A DNA stretch of 64,000 nucleotides from the NCBI GenBank assembly GCA_944384725.1, contig CALWUJ010000006.1:24604-88603 (forward strand), given 5' to 3'. Origin of the DNA: an uncultured Agathobaculum sp. GTDB taxonomy: Bacteria; Bacillota; Clostridia; Oscillospirales; Butyricicoccaceae. Each line of letters opens with the position of its first letter. The first letter of the stretch is position 1. The translations under genes were made by a program, and so were the position numbers. Under the pieces are notes generated by a model, which did no database searches, was not told the DNA's origin, and was given only the letters and a program-made list of their open reading frames with translations. This document shows, in pieces, positions 7,626 to 15,007 of the stretch.

Positions 7626-8801
7626 TCAGTTATTCTCGCTGGCCGCAATTTCCTTTGCGTATTCACTGGGAGAAAGATCAAAGTATTTTTTGAACAGCCG
7701 GGAGAAATAGTGGATGGAGCTGAAGCCAAGCATATCCGCGATTTCGCTGATGGTATACTGGTTTTCCCGGATCAGCTCCTTGCTTTTTTGCAGCTTGATA
7801 TTGAGCAAATAGCTTTTCGGGGAATTATGCAGATACATCTTGAACAATGCCTGTAAAGAGGTGCGGGACATAAAGAATTTGTGACAGATCTGTTCAATCG
7901 TGATCGGTTCCGTCACTTTCTGCTCCATGTATGCCAGAATCTGCTGCAACAGGTCGCTCTGTGAATTCTGGTTGAGGCTGAGCAGACTGTGCTCTTCTTC
8001 CAACTCATTGCAAAGCAGGCACAGACGGGTGATGGTTTCCTGCAAGTGGCAAAGCATCAGCGTCTGCGCATGCGGTGTGTGCATGGTGGTGTCCTCAATC
8101 ATTTTGTAGAGCGCATCCCGCAGACCGTTGGTGCAATGAAAGACATGCCCCAGCAAAATCTGTGATTCGGAAAGCTCCATATCAAAAGATACGGATAAGT
8201 AGTTGCAGGCACTGTCCTTTTGAAGCCGTTTGGCGTGTTCGCTGTCCGGCTTACACAGGATAAGATCGCCCGCAGACAGTGTGCAGATCGTGTCGGCGAA
8301 GGTTACGGTCAGTGTGCCGTTGTGCACATAAAGCAGTTCGTAATATGCATGACCCGCGCGGTTGAAGCAATAGGCATTCTCTTCGGTGAAGTAATAGTAA
8401 TCCAGAATTTCCAGCACATTGAACCGGACCGGCTGGAGCTGAAAGGTGAACGGCTCAGGCAAATTGAGCTTGGTATGGCGGCTTTCCGGTGCGAGCAGAT
8501 AATAGGCTGCTTCATCGGATACCGGCAAAATATTGAAGCAAACGCCGGGATGGATTTTCAGGTAATGGTGGATGGGAAAGGTTTTCAGATCAACAGGATC
8601 GGGCTGGGAGCCTACCACGATAGAAGCCAGTCCGCTGATCAATTCAATATACACTTCGCAAGGGAAGCAGAAAAGCTGCTCCATTGTTTTGGTATGCGTA
8701 AGAAACTGCATACAGGCAAGATGGTGTTCCTCCAAATCGATCGGTTCATAATAAATCGATCCGAATTCGAGAAAACTGTCATAAAAGGCTTGATTATTCA
8801 T
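7626..8801 (-). CDS. AraC-family transcriptional regulator, 391 aa
   Basis: The C-terminal 100 residues hold two helix-turn-helix motifs, seen in ITIEQICHKFFMSRTSLQAL and ISEIADMLGFSSIHYFSRLF, the classic AraC DNA-binding domain. The N-terminal half contains a cupin-like segment around residues 150-230 (for example HAYYELLYVHNGTLTVTF) that could sense a sugar or sugar phosphate. The ATG is preceded by AGGGGA. It is divergent from the deacetylase gene, 158 bases away. Its position makes it the obvious candidate regulator of the amino-sugar genes; ligand and mode of action are unknown. Confidence 0.9.
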   Translation of the reverse strand: MNNQAFYDSFLEFGSIYYEPIDLEEHHLACMQFLTHTKTMEQLFCFPCEVYIELISGLASIVVGSQPDPVDLKTFPIHHYLKIHPGVCFNILPVSDEAAYYLLAPESRHTKLNLPEPFTFQLQPVRFNVLEILDYYYFTEENAYCFNRAGHAYYELLYVHNGTLTVTFADTICTLSAGDLILCKPDSEHAKRLQKDSACNYLSVSFDMELSESQILLGHVFHCTNGLRDALYKMIEDTTMHTPHAQTLMLCHLQETITRLCLLCNELEEEHSLLSLNQNSQSDLLQQILAYMEQKVTEPITIEQICHKFFMSRTSLQALFKMYLHNSPKSYLLNIKLQKSKELIRENQYTISEIADMLGFSSIHYFSRLFKKYFDLSPSEYAKEIAASENN

Positions 8802-8861
8802 GGCAAATCCCCTATTGTCTGATGCTTTGCATATCTTGCAGTAAGTACAAATCTAATTTCT

Positions 8862-8890
8862 ATTTTAGTATATTTTTGAGGTAATTGCAA
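8862..8890 (-). promoter_or_regulatory. Sigma-A promoter of the AraC gene
   Basis: On the minus strand TTGCAA (8890-8885), a 17-base spacer and TAAAAT (8867-8862) form a good vegetative promoter. TTGCAA is its own reverse complement, so the same hexamer could also serve as a -35 for the divergent deacetylase gene, whose -10 region is poor. Confidence 0.7.
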
Positions 8891-8900
8891 GCATACCTGT

Positions 8901-8911
8901 ATTGTAACAAT
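8901..8911. promoter_or_regulatory. Palindrome ATTGTAACAAT in the araC/nagA divergent region
   Basis: An exact five-base inverted repeat around one central A lies where the -10 of the deacetylase promoter should be. It may be an operator overlapping that promoter. Half-sites do not match the palindrome upstream of the PTS genes. Confidence 0.4.
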
Positions 8912-8959
8912 AGAAACCTTGCTGGAAAAGCGCAGCAATAGGATAGCAGGAGGAGAAAA

Positions 8960-10105
8960 ATGATTATTCAAAGTAAAAAGGTTTGGTTTGCCGATCAGTT
9001 TGTCGCGGCGCAGGTCGAGATGGAAGATGGAAAGATCGCCGGTGTCTATCCGTATGGCACCAAGCCGGTTGATAAGGATTACGGCAGCGAACGCATTCTG
9101 CCGGGCTTTATCGATGTGCATTGTCACGGTGCTTATGGTTTTGACACCAATGATGCGGAAGAAGAAGGTCTGCGTTACTGGACACGCCACATTGTAGAGG
9201 AAGGCGTAACCGCATTTCTGCCGACCACGATTACCCAGAGCGAGCAGGTGCTGACCGCGGCGCTCAAGAATGTGGCCAAGGTAGTTGCCGACGGCTATGA
9301 GGGTGCGGAAATTCTGGGCGCGCATTTTGAAGGACCTTATCTGGATATGGTCTACAAGGGAGCGCAGCCGGAGCAGCACATTGTGAAGCCTACGGTAGAG
9401 CAATTCAAGAAGTATCAGGAAGCGGCCAACGGTCTGATTAAGTATATTACCATGGCGACCGAAACCGATGAGGATTTTGCACTGACCCGGTATTGCGCGG
9501 CAAATGGCGTGGTGGTCAGCATCGGTCATTCTGCTGCGACCTATGAGCAGGCCGTGATGGCGGTTGCAAATGGTGCGCGCACCATGACCCATGTTTATAA
9601 CGGCATGACGCCGTTTAACCACCGTGCAAACGGTCTGGTCGGTGCGGCTTACCGCATCCGCAGCATGTACGGTGAGATCATCTGCGACGGAAACCACTCC
9701 ACGCTGGCCGCCCTCAATCAGTTCTTCCATGAAAAGGGCGCGGACTATGCGGTATTGGTCACCGATGCACTGATGGCAAAGGGCAAGCCGATCGGCTCGA
9801 AGTTCTTGTTTGGTGGCAACGAAATCGAGATTTATCCGGATGGCAGTGCGCACCTGACCTCGACCGGTGGTCTGGCAGGTTCGACGTTGTGCGTCAATAA
9901 GGGTCTGCGTATCCTGATCGAAGAGGCTCAGGTACCGGTCAGCACGGCGATCAACGCCTGCACCAAGAACCCGGCGGCTTGCTTGGGTATCGAGGATCGT
10001 AAGGGTTCGATCAAGGTTGGCTTGGATGCTGATCTGGTGGTTCTTGACCGCGACTACAATGTGCTCCAGACCTATTGCAAGGGAAAAGGAATGTTAGATG
10101 AGTAA
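8960..10105 (+). CDS. agaA: N-acetylglucosamine/N-acetylgalactosamine-6-phosphate deacetylase, 381 aa
   Basis: The enzyme removes acetate from an N-acetylated hexosamine-6-phosphate. Visible active-site motifs are HCHG at residues 54-57, Glu124 in AHFEGPYL, His190 in GHSAAT, His211 in MTHVYNGM and the catalytic Asp269 in VTDALMAKG. Length is normal for NagA/AgaA. AGGAGGAG precedes the ATG. GalNAc-6-phosphate as the natural substrate is inferred from the AgaS and KbaY/KbaZ genes around it; by sequence alone NagA would be an equally valid name. Its stop overlaps the start of the next gene by 8 bases. Confidence 0.9.
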   Translation: MIIQSKKVWFADQFVAAQVEMEDGKIAGVYPYGTKPVDKDYGSERILPGFIDVHCHGAYGFDTNDAEEEGLRYWTRHIVEEGVTAFLPTTITQSEQVLTAALKNVAKVVADGYEGAEILGAHFEGPYLDMVYKGAQPEQHIVKPTVEQFKKYQEAANGLIKYITMATETDEDFALTRYCAANGVVVSIGHSAATYEQAVMAVANGARTMTHVYNGMTPFNHRANGLVGAAYRIRSMYGEIICDGNHSTLAALNQFFHEKGADYAVLVTDALMAKGKPIGSKFLFGGNEIEIYPDGSAHLTSTGGLAGSTLCVNKGLRILIEEAQVPVSTAINACTKNPAACLGIEDRKGSIKVGLDADLVVLDRDYNVLQTYCKGKGMLDE

Positions 10106-10628
10106 GAAACAGCAAATCCCCAATACACAGTTGTCCGGCAGAAACATATATACGGATAAGAAAAAGCGCGTCATCTATTATGACACGCTGACCAAGCAGG
10201 GCTATCTGATCGACAAGAAGAACGAAGGTTCGATCATGTTCTATCAGAACCGTCTGGTCATCATTCTGTTCGCAGCGATCCTGTGTGCGGGTACTTTCCT
10301 GACTTGGCAGCAGGCAACGCTCGCGGGCGTGGCGCTGTTTGCCGTGGTTGAGTTGTACTACCGCAAAAAGCTTTTCAAGAACCTTGAAGTTGTTACGGAT
10401 ATGGACTTTGGGCGGCGTTTGACACCGCTTCAGTCAATTGTTGCACGCAAGAGCCGTGAAAAAGTGATGGCGTTGATCGTGCTTTGGGCTGTGTTCGCGG
10501 TTCTCGTTCCGCTTAACGCCTATATGGAGCAATATTCGCTTGCTTTGATGGTGCTCAGCGGTGGTTTGGCGCTGGTTGGTGTGTATTTCTGTGTGCTGCA
10601 TATCGTGGCGCTCACCCGGATGAAGTGA
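10098..10628 (+). CDS. Unknown four-helix membrane protein coupled to the deacetylase gene, 176 aa
   Basis: No named family is recognised. The first 45 residues are polar and Lys-rich; four hydrophobic segments follow at about residues 50-67, 69-86, 121-140 and 146-169, with a charged loop between the second and third. The ATG lies inside the last codons of agaA (8-base overlap), so translation is coupled. It ends in front of a strong bidirectional terminator, making a two-gene unit with agaA. A role in handling the deacetylation product or in sugar uptake can be imagined but nothing in the sequence shows it. Confidence 0.75.
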   Translation: MSKKQQIPNTQLSGRNIYTDKKKRVIYYDTLTKQGYLIDKKNEGSIMFYQNRLVIILFAAILCAGTFLTWQQATLAGVALFAVVELYYRKKLFKNLEVVTDMDFGRRLTPLQSIVARKSREKVMALIVLWAVFAVLVPLNAYMEQYSLALMVLSGGLALVGVYFCVLHIVALTRMK

Positions 10629-10632
10629 CAAA

Positions 10633-10664
10633 TAAAAACCCATCGCGCCCGCGATGGGTTTTTA
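10633..10664. terminator. Bidirectional intrinsic terminator between the agaA unit and kbaY
   Basis: AAAAACCCATCGC at 10634-10646 pairs with GCGATGGGTTTTT at 10651-10663 around loop GCCC. T runs on both strands serve the two converging genes. Confidence 0.92.
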
Positions 10665-10675
10665 TACAGAGTATA

Positions 10676-11527
10676 TTAGGCTTTGCCGGCAGAACCACAG
10701 ATAGCAATTTTGCCCTTGACCGTTTCAATGACGTTTGCAATGCCGACCTTGCAGTATTTCTTCGGGTCGAACACGTCGGGGTCTTTCTGGAGGTACTCCT
10801 TAACGCCGTTGCTGAACGCGATGCGCAGCTCGGTGGCAAAGTTGACCTTGCAGATACCGCGGGTGATGGACTCCTGCACTGCTTCATCCGGTACGCCGGA
10901 TGCACCATGCAGCACCAGCGGGATGGAAACGACTTCGCGGATCGCGCTCAAGCGTTCAAAATCCAGCTTGGGCGTGCCCTTGTACAGGCCGTGTGCTGTA
11001 CCGATCGCAATTGCGAGCGAGCCAACGCCTGTGCGTTCGACGAATTCCTTTGCCTGCTGCGGATCGGTGAACGGATTGCCGTCGCCGCCCTCTAGGTCGT
11101 CCTCTTTGCCGCCGACCTTACCCAGCTCGGCTTCCACGCTGATGCGGGACGGGGCGCAGGCATCGACCACCCGGCGGGTCAGGGCGATGTTATCCTCGAA
11201 TGCATCGTGTGAGCCGTCGATCATGATGGAGGTATAGCCGGTACGCAGTGCCTGCATCGCAAGGTCGAAGCTCTCGCCGTGGTCAAGATGCATGGCAACC
11301 GGCACGTCGGTGCGTTCGGCTGCCGCGCGTACCATGGCAAGATAGTAGTCCAGACCGGCATATTTAACGGTGGACGGCGTGGTTTGCATGATGACGGGGG
11401 AGCGCATCTCTTCCGCTGCACGGACGACGGCCATCACCATCTCCATGTTTTCGACATTGAACGCGCCGACGGCATAATGACCGGCCTGTGCGTCCAGCAG
11501 CATTTTTTCTGTTGTTACCAAAGGCAT
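10676..11527 (-). CDS. kbaY: Class II tagatose/fructose-bisphosphate aldolase, catalytic subunit KbaY/GatY type, 283 aa
   Basis: The zinc enzyme cleaves tagatose-1,6-bisphosphate to dihydroxyacetone phosphate and glyceraldehyde-3-phosphate. HLDHG at residues 80-84 carries the catalytic Asp82 and zinc ligand His83, with GTAHGLYKG near 177 and HGASG near 208 supplying the other metal ligands. The 283-residue size is typical of KbaY/GatY. The ATG at 11527 follows AGAGGG; an in-frame start 24 bases earlier lacks a site. Pairing with kbaZ, which is divergent here, argues for tagatose-bisphosphate, although fructose-bisphosphate cannot be excluded. Confidence 0.87.
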   Translation of the reverse strand: MPLVTTEKMLLDAQAGHYAVGAFNVENMEMVMAVVRAAEEMRSPVIMQTTPSTVKYAGLDYYLAMVRAAAERTDVPVAMHLDHGESFDLAMQALRTGYTSIMIDGSHDAFEDNIALTRRVVDACAPSRISVEAELGKVGGKEDDLEGGDGNPFTDPQQAKEFVERTGVGSLAIAIGTAHGLYKGTPKLDFERLSAIREVVSIPLVLHGASGVPDEAVQESITRGICKVNFATELRIAFSNGVKEYLQKDPDVFDPKKYCKVGIANVIETVKGKIAICGSAGKA

Positions 11528-11575
11528 AATCCAACCCTCTTTCTCCTGCATAATGCGGGATGTTTTGATGCCTCT

Positions 11576-11584
11576 ATTTTACCA
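11576..11584 (-). promoter_or_regulatory. Extended -10 of the kbaY promoter
   Basis: Read on the minus strand, TGGTAAAAT is a TGn extended -10 with hexamer TAAAAT, 49 bases before the kbaY ATG. The matching -35 (TTTTCA) is weak. Confidence 0.55.
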
Positions 11585-11645
11585 TAGGGGAATCCGGATG
11601 AAAAGCCTTGCGGTGGAGAAATGTGCCGCGCTGTCGGACAACAGG

Positions 11646-11674
11646 GACAAATTGCGGCAAAAATGCAAATTGTC
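11646..11674. promoter_or_regulatory. Inverted repeat in the kbaY/kbaZ divergent region, candidate operator
   Basis: GACAAATTGC at 11646-11655 and GCAAATTGTC at 11665-11674 are reverse complements except for one position, with a nine-base spacer. Their location between two divergent genes of one pathway suggests a shared control site. Confidence 0.5.
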
Positions 11675-11775
11675 GTTTAACAACCCCAAAGCCGAAATGA
11701 GAAAAATGTGTTACCATATAAGCAGGACCGTATGGCTGTGCCACGGGCTTGCTGAAATAAGAGGAGGAATTTTTT

Positions 11776-13095
11776 ATGAATTATAATCCGCTGAAAAAGT
11801 TGGTAGAACTCCAGAAGCAGGGCAAAAGCGTTGGTATTTATTCCGTTTGCAGCGCGAATGGCTATGTTATTGAGGCAGCGCTCAAGCGTGGCCTGTCGGA
11901 CGGCTCTTGCGTTCTGATTGAGTCGACTGCCAACCAGTGTGACCAGAACGGTGGCTACACCGGCATGAAGCCGATGGATTTCAAGCAGTTTGTGCTGGGC
12001 GTAGCTGACAAGGTCGGCTTTGACAAGTCCAAGCTGTTCCTTGGCGGCGACCACCTTGGCCCGTTGACCTTTGCCGGCAAGCCGGAGGCCGAGGCAATGG
12101 CAGACGCGGAAGAACTCATTCGCCATTATGTCGGCGCGGGCTTTACCAAGATCCATATTGACACCAGCATGAAGGTCGCAGATGATGACCCGAACACCCG
12201 CCTGAGTGATGAGACGATTGCCCGCCGCGGTGCTCGTCTGGCACGTGTGGCAGAGGAGACCTATCACAAGCTGCTCGAGACTGATCCGAACGCGATCGCG
12301 CCGGTTTACATCGTCGGCAGTGAGGTGCCGATTCCGGGCGGTCAGGTCGGCGCAGATCAGGGCGTGCAGGTCACCCGCGTAGACGACTTTAAGAACACGG
12401 TTGCGACCTTTGAGAATGCATTCCGTAAGGAAGGATTGGACGAGGCTTGGAGCAACGTCATTGCCGTTGTGGTTCAGCCGGGTGTCGAGGAAAAGGACAG
12501 CGGCTGCACCGAGTATGACCGCGCCAAGGCAGCAGAGCTGATGGCGTCCATCAAGGATTTCCCGAATCTGGTGTTCGAGGGTCACTCGACCGACTACCAG
12601 ACCAAGATTAAGCTGCGCGAGCTGGTTGAGGACGGCGTAGGCATCCTCAAGGTTGGCCCGGCGCTGACATTTGCGATGCGCGAAGGCATGTTTGCGCTGG
12701 CGCATATCGAGGAAGAGCTGCTCTATGGCACGGATATTGAGCCGAGCCACTTCATCGAGACGCTGGACAAGGCTATGCTGGCGGATGACAAGCACTGGAA
12801 GAAGCACTATCAGGGCACTGAACTTGAAATCCGCATGAAGCGCAAATATTCTTTCTCCGACCGCTGCCGCTACTACATGCCGACTCCGTCGGTAGAAGAG
12901 GCGAAGGAGCGCCTGATCGGTAACCTGCGCAAGCTGGGCATTCCGCTCAACCTGCTCAGCCAGTTCATGCCCATTCAGTACACCAAGGTGCGTGAGGGCC
13001 TGCTGGAGAACGATCCGGTTGCACTGGTCGAGGATCGCATCATCAACACCATGGACGAATACCTGTACGCAACCCATCAGAAGGAACTGATGTAA
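11776..13095 (+). CDS. kbaZ: D-tagatose-1,6-bisphosphate aldolase subunit KbaZ/GatZ, 439 aa
   Basis: KbaZ/GatZ is the non-catalytic partner needed for full activity and stability of KbaY/GatY. The protein opens with LVELQKQGKSVGIYSVCSAN and contains the family stretches GGDHLGPLTF (about residues 90-99) and IHIDTSMK (about 130-137). Its length is normal for the family. AAGAGGAGG lies before the ATG. It is transcribed away from kbaY from a 248-base shared control region, unlike the co-directional arrangement usual in enterobacteria, and ends at a bidirectional terminator. Confidence 0.9.
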   Translation: MNYNPLKKLVELQKQGKSVGIYSVCSANGYVIEAALKRGLSDGSCVLIESTANQCDQNGGYTGMKPMDFKQFVLGVADKVGFDKSKLFLGGDHLGPLTFAGKPEAEAMADAEELIRHYVGAGFTKIHIDTSMKVADDDPNTRLSDETIARRGARLARVAEETYHKLLETDPNAIAPVYIVGSEVPIPGGQVGADQGVQVTRVDDFKNTVATFENAFRKEGLDEAWSNVIAVVVQPGVEEKDSGCTEYDRAKAAELMASIKDFPNLVFEGHSTDYQTKIKLRELVEDGVGILKVGPALTFAMREGMFALAHIEEELLYGTDIEPSHFIETLDKAMLADDKHWKKHYQGTELEIRMKRKYSFSDRCRYYMPTPSVEEAKERLIGNLRKLGIPLNLLSQFMPIQYTKVREGLLENDPVALVEDRIINTMDEYLYATHQKELM

Positions 13096-13110
13096 GCAGT
13101 TCAAACAAGA

Positions 13111-13138
13111 AAAAAGGACGGCGAAAGCCGTCCTTTTT
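13111..13138. terminator. Bidirectional terminator after kbaZ
   Basis: AAAAAGGACGGC at 13111-13122 pairs with GCCGTCCTTTTT at 13127-13138 around a GAAA tetraloop. It also serves the converging ArsC-like gene. Confidence 0.92.
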
Positions 13139-13151
13139 GTTTTGCACTTGG

Positions 13152-13487
13152 TTATTCCCAGTTTGTCCACACGTCGGGCTGATAGCCGACGGTAGCTTGT
13201 CTGCCGTTGCGCACGATAGGTGTTTTGAGAAGCGTGCCATCCTCGAGCAGCTTTTCCTTTTTGTCCTCGTCATAAGCGAGATAGGCGAGTGAAGCATAGC
13301 CCTTGCTCTTTTCATCGAGTACCGCGTCCAGCCCGCCAACGGCTTTGAGCACGCTGTCCAGTTCGCCGCGGGACATGCCTTTTTGCGCAAGATCAATCAT
13401 CTGAAACTTGATGCCGCGTTCCTTAAACCAACGCTGGGCTTTCTTGGTGTCAAAGCACTTGTTTTTGCCAAATATCTGAATGTTCAT
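13152..13487 (-). CDS. ArsC/Spx-family thioredoxin-fold protein, 111 aa
   Basis: The N-terminus MNIQIFGKNKCFDTKKAQRW has the ArsC-like thioredoxin fold start with a single Cys11; no CxxC pair is present, so it is not a classical Spx. The segments GGLDAVLDEKSKGY and LLKTPIVRNGRQATVGY are typical of the YffB/ArsC-related group, where the late Thr-Pro-Ile is the cis-proline region. The ATG at 13487 follows GGAGAC. True arsenate reduction is not indicated because no ars genes are nearby; a thiol-based role is more likely. The gene is separate from the spore block downstream. Confidence 0.82.
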   Translation of the reverse strand: MNIQIFGKNKCFDTKKAQRWFKERGIKFQMIDLAQKGMSRGELDSVLKAVGGLDAVLDEKSKGYASLAYLAYDEDKKEKLLEDGTLLKTPIVRNGRQATVGYQPDVWTNWE

Positions 13488-13548
13488 TGCATCCGTCTCC
13501 TTTGCCAACAGTATAGCAAAGCGCACGGCGGGACGCAAGGGGGATCGG

Positions 13549-14382
13549 TTATTGCTTGGCACGACGAGACAGGCGCAGAACGCCGTAGGAATGCGAGAAA
13601 AGCAGCAGCAGCACACAGGCGAGTGCGGCGCAGCGGCCGAGTTCACAAAGCAGCAGAGGGACGGCGAAAAACACTTCGCCATGGCGTGCAAAATCACCGA
13701 TCGCAGCAAGTCCCGCTGCGGAGAAATTGGGATAAGGAAGCAAGGCGGCGGTATGCACACCCAGCAACAGTGTGGTACGCAGCGAGATCAGCGCAAACAG
13801 CGCACCGCCGGTGGCCAGACCGCGCGCCGCTGCACCGGAAAGCCGTTCCGGCAAAGAGAGCGAGAGCACAAGTGATGCGGGCAGCAGGCGCAGCAGAATA
13901 CGGCCGGTCTCGCGCGGCAGAGTGGCATCGGGCATGCCCCAGTGCATCGGCTGAAGCTGTGAGACGGTCAGAATGCCGCTCAGGATAACAATGACCCCGG
14001 CCAGCCATGCAACCGGCAGCGCCCACATGGCGCAGCGGTTGAGCCCTGACGTCGCAGCGAGCATGGTGCAAACGGTAAGGAGCAGGATCAGGCTCCAAAG
14101 CGGACGGGAGGAAAACACTGTGCTGCGCAGAAAGACGCCCATGCGTGCAAGAGAGGATGTCAGCGGCCAGAGTGCAAACAGCGCAAGCAGCCATTGCAGC
14201 GCACGGGATCGCTGCCAGATCGGGGCAAGGCGCGCTCCACCCGCACAGATCAAGGCGCAGATCAGGCTGGCCAGCGCTGCTGCATAGACTGTTTGCGTAC
14301 CGGCGGTCGTGTACAGGATTTCGCTCAGCGGCAGCAGCGCGAACAGCGCAGCGCCCCAACGGGGGAATAAGCGTTCACGCAT
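13549..14382 (-). CDS. GerAB-like spore germination membrane protein (short form), 277 aa
   Basis: The protein is almost entirely membrane-embedded, with about eight hydrophobic segments. It occupies the position of the B subunit in a gerA-type germinant receptor operon, after GerAA and a GerAC-like lipoprotein. It is some 80-90 residues shorter than typical GerAB proteins, which have ten helices. The ATG at 14382 follows GGAGGCG and overlaps the gerAC end by 8 bases. Sequence motifs are weak, so the call leans on context and topology. In the spore it would lie in the inner membrane and take part in nutrient sensing. Confidence 0.7.
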   Translation of the reverse strand: MRERLFPRWGAALFALLPLSEILYTTAGTQTVYAAALASLICALICAGGARLAPIWQRSRALQWLLALFALWPLTSSLARMGVFLRSTVFSSRPLWSLILLLTVCTMLAATSGLNRCAMWALPVAWLAGVIVILSGILTVSQLQPMHWGMPDATLPRETGRILLRLLPASLVLSLSLPERLSGAAARGLATGGALFALISLRTTLLLGVHTAALLPYPNFSAAGLAAIGDFARHGEVFFAVPLLLCELGRCAALACVLLLLFSHSYGVLRLSRRAKQ

Positions 14383-15007
14383 GGGCGCCGCCTCCAATCT
14401 CGCCGCCGTCGAGGAAGCACGACAACCGCTCGTTGGCAAAGACGGCGGTGCCTGCGGGCGCGGTTTGACCGAATTCGTCCAGATGCAGCGCGGGCAGGAT
14501 GGCGGTGCCATCAGCGTGCAGCACTTCAGACACGCGGTAGAGCGGCATATCGGGCAGAGTACCTTCCTGCGCGGCGCGGTCGAGCAGTTCACTGAGCGCA
14601 TATATTTCATCGTCGGCTTGCAGCAGGTCGGTAGCAGCGCCGTCGCGCACGACCGCGACGCGCAGGCTGAGACGAACATCGTTTTCCGTGCACAGGTAAT
14701 CCGCCAGTGGTAGGATGCTTTCCTCAGCGACGCTTTCACTGATGAGCAGCACCTGCGCATGGCTCAGATACAGATCTCCGGGCAGGATATTGCTGAGATT
14801 GGTCAGCAGTTCAGGCAGGTCGCGTCCGGTGGCGGAAAGATAGGCGGGTGAGGCAGCATCGTCCAGACTGTCCTGCCGTACGACCTCGGCGGTCAGACGG
14901 TAGACGTCGTCCGTGCGGTCGAGCGCAAGTGCGGAGACCGGAGAGACTTCACGGGCGCAGCCACATAGCAGCAGAGAAAGCAGCAGTAAAATTCCGGGCA
15001 GTTTCAA
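14375..15007 (-). CDS. GerAC-like spore germination lipoprotein, strongly shortened, 210 aa
   Basis: A signal peptide with lipobox LLLCGC (Cys about residue 17) is followed by a segment resembling the N-terminal GerAC domain, including ALALDRTDDVYRLTAEVV and LSHAQVLLISESVAEE. Normal GerAC proteins have about 350-400 residues; the C-terminal domain is absent here and the next gene begins at once, without debris of a frameshift that I can see. The start is TTG at 15007, overlapping the gerAA stop as TTGA and preceded by AAAGGGGGAC. The protein would be anchored on the outer face of the inner spore membrane. Confidence 0.72.
   Translation of the reverse strand: MKLPGILLLLSLLLCGCAREVSPVSALALDRTDDVYRLTAEVVRQDSLDDAASPAYLSATGRDLPELLTNLSNILPGDLYLSHAQVLLISESVAEESILPLADYLCTENDVRLSLRVAVVRDGAATDLLQADDEIYALSELLDRAAQEGTLPDMPLYRVSEVLHADGTAILPALHLDEFGQTAPAGTAVFANERLSCFLDGGEIGGGAHA

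Noticed and set aside
11677-13170. 497-codon minus-strand frame opposite kbaZ
   Set aside because: Its composition is that of an antisense shadow and kbaZ is a certain gene on the plus strand.
13152-13487. True arsenate reductase
   Set aside because: Only one Cys is in the active-site loop context and there are no arsR, arsB or acr3 genes; an ArsC-fold redox protein is a safer call.
13549-14760. Long version of the GerAB-like gene extending into gerAC
   Set aside because: The extra 126 residues are the gerAC sequence in another frame; the ATG at 14382 has a proper GGAGG site.
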